A stretch of 35,119 nucleotides of DNA, taken from positions 1 through 35,119 of the forward strand of contig JAADGG010000004.1 in NCBI GenBank assembly GCA_013152485.1, in the 5' to 3' direction. The notes beneath the pieces were generated by a model. That model did no database searches. It was not told where the DNA came from and was given only the letters and a program-made list of their open reading frames with translations. Below are positions 29,253 through 35,119 of this stretch, piece after piece. Each line of letters starts with the position of its first letter. Position 1 is the first letter of the stretch. Source of the DNA: Nitrospirota bacterium. GTDB lineage: Bacteria > Nitrospirota > Thermodesulfovibrionia > Thermodesulfovibrionales > JdFR-85. The position numbers were made by a program, and so were the translations under genes.

Positions 29253-30254
29253 ATGCTCTTGTGGATCGGCTTCGTGCTATGCACATCATTGATCGTTTAC
29301 TCGGGGTCCAAGCTCTCGAAATACGGAGACATAATCGCCGAAAAGACCGGGCTAAGCAGGACCTGGATCGGGCTCATCCTGATCGCTTCCGTCACATCCC
29401 TGCCTGAACTCGTTACAGGCATAAGCTCCGTCACATATACAGACGCGCCGGATATCGCGGTCGGCGACATACTCGGAAGCTGTGTGTTCAACATGCTGAT
29501 CCTTGCAATCCTCGACGCCGTATACCGTCCAATGCCTATATCGGCGAAGGCCCATGAAGGACACATCCTGTCTGCCGGATTCGGGCTCCTGCTCATCGCA
29601 ATGGTCACGATGAGCCTCTTCCTCGGCGCCTCACTGGACCCGATCGGCTGGATCGGCCCCTATACCCTGCTGATCATCGTCATATACTTTACGGCGATGA
29701 GGAGCGTATTCTATTACGAAAAGAGAAAGATCGCCGCTTTCATGAAGGAGACCGCCGAAAGGGTTCCAAGATACGAGGACATAACTACGCGGATCGCCAT
29801 AATCCACTACACCATAAATGCAGCGGCGGTCATCGTCGCAGCGGTCTTTCTCCCGGAGATCGGCAAGGGAATCGCTGAGACGACCGGCCTGGGGCAGACA
29901 TTTGTCGGCAATATCTTCATCGCCCTCTCCACCTCGCTGCCGGAGGTTGTGGTCTCGATGGCGGCCGTCAGGATAGACGCAGTGGACATGGCCATAGGCA
30001 ACCTCTTCGGCAGTAACATATTCAATATATTCATCCTGGCCATCGACGACATCTTCCTCACCAAGGGCCCCATACTGACATATGCCGATACCGGTCATAT
30101 GATATCAGCCCTGTCGGCCATCACCATGACGACCATTGCAATCATAGGGCTGACTTACCGTTCAACACGGAAACCCCTCTTCATAGCCTGGGACTCGCTC
30201 GGGATACTGCTGGTGTACATAATCAATCTCATGCTTCTATACGCAAGCATATAG
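29253..30254 (+). CDS. calcium/sodium antiporter-like membrane protein (CaCA family)
   Basis: Two alpha-repeats: GLILIASVTSLPELVTGISSV and GNIFIALSTSLPEVVVSMAAVRI; GDILGSCVFN / GNLFGSNIFN. Confidence 0.93.
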   Translation: MLLWIGFVLCTSLIVYSGSKLSKYGDIIAEKTGLSRTWIGLILIASVTSLPELVTGISSVTYTDAPDIAVGDILGSCVFNMLILAILDAVYRPMPISAKAHEGHILSAGFGLLLIAMVTMSLFLGASLDPIGWIGPYTLLIIVIYFTAMRSVFYYEKRKIAAFMKETAERVPRYEDITTRIAIIHYTINAAAVIVAAVFLPEIGKGIAETTGLGQTFVGNIFIALSTSLPEVVVSMAAVRIDAVDMAIGNLFGSNIFNIFILAIDDIFLTKGPILTYADTGHMISALSAITMTTIAIIGLTYRSTRKPLFIAWDSLGILLVYIINLMLLYASI

Positions 30255-30287
30255 AGCGCAACGACCGTGGGCCGGACGCCTTTAGTA

Positions 30288-30317
30288 TTGACAAAAAATC
30301 TTTTGAGTACCTATACT
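30288..30317 (+). promoter_or_regulatory. sigma70-type promoter TTGACA-N18-TATACT
   Basis: TTGACA 30288-30293, TATACT 30312-30317, upstream of TPR gene. Confidence 0.7.
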
Positions 30318-30357
30318 TTTAAGAAGCAGCAGGCATCACCAAAAAGAATGCAGGCTG

Positions 30358-31104
30358 ATGTTCGGTGCATATCCAGGCCTGACGAGGGATTCGGTGGACG
30401 AGCAACTCGAAGAACTTTACAATGAGGGCATGCGGCTGTTCGAGGAGGGGAAATACTCTGAAGCGGAACCGATCCTGAAAGAGGTTCTGAAGGAAAAGCC
30501 TGATTATGCAGATGTGCTGCACAGCCTCGGCGTCATATCCTACCTCAAGGGCGAACTGAAAGAGGCCGTGGATTGCTTTGAAAAGGCACTGAAACTCAAT
30601 CCCCGATATACAGAGGCATCCCTGAACCTCGCCATAACCTACAATGACCTCGGAGAGTTTCAGAGGGCGCAGGAAGTCTTTTCCATTGCTGCACAGGTGG
30701 CGCATCCGGTTCCGGGCACACTCGATCCGTTCGTTGCCGGCAAGCTCGCAAACGAGCACTACAAGATCGGCAACATATATCTCGATTTCGGCATGGACGA
30801 CGAGGCCATAGAGGAGTACAGGAAGGCCCTCAAGCTCTCGCCCAGGCTTCCCGACGTGCATACGAAACTCGGCATAGCACTCAGGAACAAGGAGAGGTTC
30901 GAAGAGGCGATCGTGCACTTCAATTCAGCGAAGGAGATCAATCCATCCTACGGCCAGGCCTGGATACAGCTCGGCATAACCTACTACATGAAAGGACTCA
31001 CCGGCCTTGCAATCGAGGAGTGGGAAAAGGCATTCGAGCAGAATCCCAAACTGAAAGAAGCAAAACACTATCTCCAGCTTATAAAAAAAGAGGAACAGAA
31101 ATAG
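30358..31104 (+). CDS. tetratricopeptide repeat (TPR) protein
   Basis: Repeated TPR units, e.g. ADVLHSLGVISYLKGELKEAVDCFEKALKLNPRYTEASLNLAITYNDLGEFQRAQEVF. Confidence 0.93.
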   Translation: MFGAYPGLTRDSVDEQLEELYNEGMRLFEEGKYSEAEPILKEVLKEKPDYADVLHSLGVISYLKGELKEAVDCFEKALKLNPRYTEASLNLAITYNDLGEFQRAQEVFSIAAQVAHPVPGTLDPFVAGKLANEHYKIGNIYLDFGMDDEAIEEYRKALKLSPRLPDVHTKLGIALRNKERFEEAIVHFNSAKEINPSYGQAWIQLGITYYMKGLTGLAIEEWEKAFEQNPKLKEAKHYLQLIKKEEQK

Positions 31105-31109
31105 AAGTC

Positions 31110-32150
31110 ATGGCTGCCGACGGCAGACGGTCGACGACCGTTGCAAGAGATTCTTCCCTCCTGCGAATAAAGGACCTGAACATCCACTTCAGAAAAAGGG
31201 GCGGGCCCTCTGCGGCCGTTTCAGGGCTCGAACTCGAGATCAGGCACGGCGAGACATTCGGGCTTGCCGGAGAGAGCGGCTGCGGCAAGAGCATCACGGC
31301 CCTGTCAATAATGGGACTGCTTCCGGCCTCTGCCCGCGCCACCGGGAAAATACTCTTCAGTCCTCGAGACAGGGAGGAGGTGGATCTCCTCAGCCTCGAC
31401 AGTGCCGCGTTGCGTTCCGTCAGGGGCAAGGAGATCGGAATGGTCTTCCAGGAACCGATGACATCGCTCAATCCGGTCTTCACCATCGGATACCAGGTCG
31501 CAGAGGTCCTGACCACACACGAAGGACTGTCCGCAAGGGCAGCAACCGAGAAGGCCGTGGAGCTCCTGCGTCTCGTCCACATTCCATCGCCTGAACGACG
31601 GATAAAGGACTATCCCCATCAGCTGTCCGGAGGCATGCGCCAGAGGGTCATGATCGCGATGGCCGTTGCATGCAATCCATCGCTGCTCATAGCCGACGAG
31701 CCCACGACTGCGCTCGACGTAACGATCCAGGCCGAGATACTGAACCTTCTGGTAGACATAAAAGAGAACCGGGGAATGTCGGTTCTGCTGATAACTCATG
31801 ACCTTGCGATAATATCCGAGAACGCAGACAGGGTGGCCGTCATGTATGCCGGAAGGATCGTGGAGATAGCCCCGGTTGATTTGCTCTTCAGGAAACCGGC
31901 GCATCCTTACACACAAGGTCTGCTCCAATCGCTTCCGGTGGCAAGGAACATCCAGTTGAAACCCATCCCGGGATCGGTGCCGGCACCTGACGAACTGCCG
32001 CCCGGGTGCAAGTTTTCGCCGAGATGCGCTTACAGGACCGGCGCATGTGACACCGAAGAGCCGCAGCTGCGCATGATAGAGCAGGACCACGGCACCAGGT
32101 GCATCAGGGCGGAGGAGATCGTCCGACAGGGGGCGACATGGAACTACTGA
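31110..32150 (+). CDS. oligopeptide/dipeptide ABC transporter ATP-binding protein (OppD/DppD-like)
   Basis: GESGCGKSITALSIMGLLP, LSGGMRQRVMIAMAVACNPSLLIADEPTTALDV, C-terminal Cys-rich GCKFSPRCAY. Start at ATG 31110, not the ORF start 31020 that overlaps the TPR gene. Confidence 0.95.
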   Translation: MAADGRRSTTVARDSSLLRIKDLNIHFRKRGGPSAAVSGLELEIRHGETFGLAGESGCGKSITALSIMGLLPASARATGKILFSPRDREEVDLLSLDSAALRSVRGKEIGMVFQEPMTSLNPVFTIGYQVAEVLTTHEGLSARAATEKAVELLRLVHIPSPERRIKDYPHQLSGGMRQRVMIAMAVACNPSLLIADEPTTALDVTIQAEILNLLVDIKENRGMSVLLITHDLAIISENADRVAVMYAGRIVEIAPVDLLFRKPAHPYTQGLLQSLPVARNIQLKPIPGSVPAPDELPPGCKFSPRCAYRTGACDTEEPQLRMIEQDHGTRCIRAEEIVRQGATWNY

Positions 32151-33112
32151 GGACCGAGAACCTCTGCAAATACTACGACGTCAAGTCGGGCGTCTTCGGC
32201 AAGACAAAGACCCTGAAGGCCGTCGACGGCATCAGCATCTCCGTCGATTCCGACAGGGTGTTTGCCGTAGTCGGTGAAAGCGGCTGCGGCAAGTCGACAC
32301 TTGCAAGGCTGATACTGCGGCTGAGCACGCCCACTGCCGGCAAGGTCTTCTTCAAGGGCAACGACATACACGGGGTAAGAGGTCGGGAGCTGAAAAGCTT
32401 CAGGAAGTCGGTTCAGGTGGTGTTTCAGGACCCGTTCGCATCGCTCAACCCGAGGATGACCATATTCGCCATCCTTGCCGAACCCCTGGTGATCCACAAC
32501 ATCGCGCGCAAAAAGGACCTGAGGGGACGTGTTTCGGAGCTGCTCGAGACCGTCGGGCTGAAGCCGGAGCACATGAACCGCTATCCGCACGAGTTCAGCG
32601 GCGGCCAGCGGCAGAGGATATGTATAGCACGGGCCTTGGCCCTGTCACCTGAACTCATCGTGGCCGACGAGCCGCTGTCATCGCTCGATGTCTCGATTCA
32701 GGCACAGATTCTGAACCTGCTCGGTGACCTGAAGAGGGAGAAAAAGCTGTCGTTCGTTTTCATCAGCCACGACCTCAACGTCGTCCATTACTTCGCCGAC
32801 ACCGTGGCTGTCATGTATCTTGGAAAGGTCGTCGAAGAGGCTGATGCCGAAACGATATTCGACGATCCGCGACATCCCTATACAGAGATGCTCCTGGAGG
32901 CCATACCTAGGGTACGGGTCGCCCGGGAAGAGACCGTGCAGAGAAGAAGGCGCCCCGGAACCGTCGGCAACGGCACTCAGGGAGTTGCAGAGGCTCCACC
33001 CCTCGGCTGCCTGTTTTATCCGAGGTGTCCGCGGAGGATGTCCCTGTGCAGCACCGAGACTCCAGGGCTGCGAGAGTCCGGGGGCAGAAAGGTCGCCTGT
33101 CATCTGTATTGA
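32138..33112 (+). CDS. oligopeptide/dipeptide ABC transporter ATP-binding protein (OppF/DppF-like)
   Basis: GESGCGKSTLARLILRL, FSGGQRQRICIARALALSPELIVADEPLSSLDVSIQAQ, GCLFYPRCPRRMSLC. ATG at 32138 overlaps upstream stop. Confidence 0.95.
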   Translation: MELLRTENLCKYYDVKSGVFGKTKTLKAVDGISISVDSDRVFAVVGESGCGKSTLARLILRLSTPTAGKVFFKGNDIHGVRGRELKSFRKSVQVVFQDPFASLNPRMTIFAILAEPLVIHNIARKKDLRGRVSELLETVGLKPEHMNRYPHEFSGGQRQRICIARALALSPELIVADEPLSSLDVSIQAQILNLLGDLKREKKLSFVFISHDLNVVHYFADTVAVMYLGKVVEEADAETIFDDPRHPYTEMLLEAIPRVRVAREETVQRRRRPGTVGNGTQGVAEAPPLGCLFYPRCPRRMSLCSTETPGLRESGGRKVACHLY

Positions 33113-33197
33113 CATGAGGATCATCGCGAGGGAAAGGAAAAACCGCTGAAATCAAGCAACAATAGACCGAGTGAGGAGTCAAGGAGAGAGACAAGAG

Positions 33198-33635
33198 ATG
33201 AAAAACACGGAAAACAGAGAGGAGAAAGGGGCCAGGCTCAATGAACTGAAGCGGCACATCTTCTACGAACTGCTCGACCTTGCGGGCAGGGTCTTCGTCG
33301 TGGTCAGGAAGGCCGAGGGTGTCGTCATCGGCAAGCGGGGTTTTCTTCCGGAAGAAGAGGAGAAAGGCCTCGTGCTCGTCTTCAACAGCAGGATGAATTT
33401 CACCTGGGATGAACACGGGATTGATGCCAGGCTCGTCTTCGGGACGACGCCGGAGCACTGCATAATCCCGGCCGAACACGTAATAGGGGTCTACAGCCCT
33501 GAACTGGACACACAGTTCCTGTGTCTTACCGAACCCCGTCAGGATGAAGCCGCCGAGGAGCCAACGGAGGAGAGGCGCACGGAAGCCGGGGAGGCGAAGG
33601 TCGTCAAGGTGGACTTCCGCAGAAAAAAGACGTGA
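33198..33635 (+). CDS. SspB-like ClpXP adaptor protein
   Basis: GLVLVFNSRMNF...IDARLVFGTTPEHCIIPAEHVIGVYSPELDTQFLC resembles the SspB fold region; acidic linker; C-terminal AKVVKVDFRRKKT resembles the ClpX-binding tail. Confidence 0.7.
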   Translation: MKNTENREEKGARLNELKRHIFYELLDLAGRVFVVVRKAEGVVIGKRGFLPEEEEKGLVLVFNSRMNFTWDEHGIDARLVFGTTPEHCIIPAEHVIGVYSPELDTQFLCLTEPRQDEAAEEPTEERRTEAGEAKVVKVDFRRKKT

Positions 33636-33731
33636 GGATTTCCTGTAATACCGTCTGATGACCGGTGCAAGTCCCTATCCGACAGATTATGACTTCTTGC
33701 CGGACTCACGATCACTTTCTTGCGCGAAGCC

Positions 33732-33748
33732 CCGCACGGCAAGTGCGG
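33732..33748. terminator. hairpin CCGCAC-GGCAA-GTGCGG between convergent genes
   Basis: Perfect 6-bp stem in the convergent gap; no clear T-tract. Confidence 0.3.
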
Positions 33749-33755
33749 CGGCCGA

Positions 33756-34208
33756 TCAGAAGAAATACCGATGATGCGTAGAACGGAGGATAAAGTTCCA
33801 GAGTGAGTACTCCATCGAGATGAGACCGCAGACCGGAATCCTGTAGTTGCCGACGATCCTGTAGAACATCTTTGCAGCGCCGGAGTAGAAGCTCAAGCTC
33901 AGAAGACGCCTCTTGAACGCCTCGGGGTAGAAGCTCTGATAGAAAAGTATCTTGTCCGCAGCCTTCTTGTATGCATTTATGGATATCTGTGTCTTCTCGA
34001 CTTCCTCTTTCAGAACGTCTATTACCCTTACGAGGTCGCCGGGATCATCGAAGTACTTCTCAGGATCAACAAAGCCGGTAAGCATCTTCGACAGGTACTC
34101 TATCTGGAGGAACTTCTCCTTTACGTCTACATCGGCCTCCTCGCATACCTTGACGATGTAATACTTGAAGAACTTTTCAGGGTCTATCCTCTCCGTAACC
34201 CGGTTCAT
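33756..34208 (-). CDS. hypothetical protein (150 aa)
   Basis: Good ORF with AGGAGG upstream (ATCAGGAGGTTATCGGTATG) and TATAAT-like -10; no family recognised. Confidence 0.7.
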   Translation of the reverse strand: MNRVTERIDPEKFFKYYIVKVCEEADVDVKEKFLQIEYLSKMLTGFVDPEKYFDDPGDLVRVIDVLKEEVEKTQISINAYKKAADKILFYQSFYPEAFKRRLLSLSFYSGAAKMFYRIVGNYRIPVCGLISMEYSLWNFILRSTHHRYFF

Positions 34209-34289
34209 ACCGATAACCTCCTGATATTGTATATATCGGAAGTTAAAAGGAATTCTTTAATTTTATTATACAGGATTCACGTCACCGAC

Positions 34290-34330
34290 TTCCATCCGCC
34301 CGCTCTCCCACCGGAAGGGGACGGATGGAA
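34290..34330. repeat. inverted repeat TTCCATCCG ... CGGATGGAA
   Basis: Perfect 9-bp arms separated by 23 nt, between a minus-strand gene and tRNA-Pro. Confidence 0.55.
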
Positions 34331-34428
34331 AAAACCCGTCCGTAACAGCCGCATCAGCCAAATGGACGCACACGGGAACAGTTCAATAATTTGACATTTC
34401 ACGGGACCTTTTAGTAGGCTAATATGTT

Positions 34429-34503
34429 CGGGGCGTAGCGCAGTCTGGTTAGCGCACCTGCCTTGGGAGCAGGGGGTCGGTGGTTCGAATCCACTCGCCC
34501 CGA
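34429..34503 (+). tRNA. tRNA-Pro (anticodon TGG), CCA encoded at 34504-34506
   Basis: CGGGGCG/CGCCCCG acceptor; CCTGC-CTTGGGA-GCAGG anticodon arm; GGTTCGAATCC T-arm. Confidence 0.95.
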
Positions 34504-34534
34504 CCATTACCGGATGACGGGACGGAGTACGGAT

Positions 34535-34608
34535 GCGCCTGTAGCTCAGCAGGACAGAGCAACTGACTTCTAATCAGTGGGTCGGGGGTTCGAATCCTCC
34601 CAGGCGCG
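34535..34608 (+). tRNA. tRNA-Arg (anticodon TCT), CCA encoded at 34609-34611
   Basis: GCGCCTG/CAGGCGC acceptor; ACTGA-CTTCTAA-TCAGT anticodon arm; GGTTCGAATCC T-arm. Confidence 0.95.
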
Positions 34609-34684
34609 CCACCTGAAACCCATAGCATGCAAGGCTTTTGGGGGTTTTAAGAGTGAAACCCAAGAGTAAATATAAATCTATCAT

Positions 34685-34704
34685 GTGACTACAAGTGACT
34701 ACAC
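34685..34704. repeat. tandem direct repeat GTGACTACAA GTGACTACAC
   Basis: Two adjacent 10-bp copies (9/10 identical), downstream of tRNA-Arg. Confidence 0.8.
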
Positions 34705-35119
34705 TATAACAGAATCGAAAATTCCCCATTCACCAACACTGAGAACTGTTGAATCAACCCTGGTAAAATCAGATAACCTTACTTTAACTATGCTGCTCTG
34801 AGCTGCGCCAGGCGATTCGTATGTCATGCAATAAATAAAGCCTTGCTCGGAATCAATCACAATTGATTCAAGACCATTTTCTCCTGTTTCAAGAACAAGA
34901 ACATCAGCAAGTGAGAAATCAGACAGTCTTATTTTCAATAGTTTGCCGGGGTTGGTGTTTGTACCGAAATAGGCAAATCCGGCATCAATATCAATAGCTG
35001 CTCCTGAATACAATTGATAATCGACTGTATCACCAAGCTTTAACGCCCCATCAGAACTAAAATCTGACAGGTTAATTTTTTGAATTTGAGCGTTAAAACT
35101 ATCATCACCTCCAAAATAC
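34699..35119 (-). CDS. beta-propeller-like repeat protein, C-terminal fragment (5' part beyond window)
   Basis: Frame stays open to the window edge (YFGGDDSFNAQIQKINLSDFSSDGALKLGDTVDYQLYSGAAIDIDAGFAYFGTNTNPGKLLKIRLSDFS...). Three repeats of roughly 46 aa built on K(I/V)xLSDF. Confidence 0.7.
   Translation of the reverse strand, partial: YFGGDDSFNAQIQKINLSDFSSDGALKLGDTVDYQLYSGAAIDIDAGFAYFGTNTNPGKLLKIRLSDFSLADVLVLETGENGLESIVIDSEQGFIYCMTYESPGAAQSSIVKVRLSDFTRVDSTVLSVGEWGIFDSVIV

Noticed and set aside
31020-31109. N-terminal extension of the OppD-like ORF
   Set aside because: It overlaps the TPR gene; the ATG at 31110 fits the gene spacing better.
33655-33690. GACCGGTGCAAGTCCCTATCCGAC resembling a fragment of a cobalamin riboswitch or group II intron domain
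   Set aside because: Only a short partial resemblance in a convergent-gene gap; no GCTACTGT-like or intron domain V sequence nearby.
34277-34507. Minus ORF MVGASGFEPPTPCSQGRCANQTALRPEHISLL
   Set aside because: Antisense translation of tRNA-Pro; spurious.

Overview
This 35.1 kb, GC-rich bacterial window has four parts. (1) Positions 108-8337 (minus strand) hold a complete type I-B-like (Cst/Tneap-type) CRISPR-Cas operon in the order cas6-cas8(Cst1, CXXC..CXXC)-cas7(Cst2/DevR)-cas5-cas3-cas4-cas1-cas2. No CRISPR array lies inside the window; the array probably sits just beyond position 1, next to a leader-like 107-bp tail. (2) A tRNA-Leu follows, then a two-gene operon of a divergent GspE/PilB-like ATPase and an ExeA-like AAA ATPase with a C-terminal degenerate receiver-like domain. 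(3) Positions about 12.3-33.6 kb are mostly housekeeping and metabolic genes: EamA transporter, heptose kinase, PP-loop sulfurtransferase-like protein, CcdA, MogA/MoaB, MOSC, enolase, Lpd, GcvH, fused GlyQS, PpiC-type lipoprotein, CobD-like aminotransferase, tRNA-Glu and tRNA-Gln, GlgC, Ca/Na antiporter, TPR protein, OppD/OppF-like ATPases and an SspB-like ClpXP adaptor. (4) The right end carries tRNA-Pro and tRNA-Arg, followed by an abrupt AT-rich segment with a direct repeat and the truncated end of a beta-propeller-like repeat gene, suggesting an island boundary. The best candidates for new biology are the promoter/terminator-bounded small transcript between cas6 and tRNA-Leu that carries a tRNA-Leu-like segment, the ATPase pair with eroded GspE motifs and a REC-like fusion, the insertion in Cas6, and the tRNA-Arg boundary. 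Lineage is not provable here; a Nitrospirota-like origin is only a guess. All calls come from reading sequence and motifs, with no database search.
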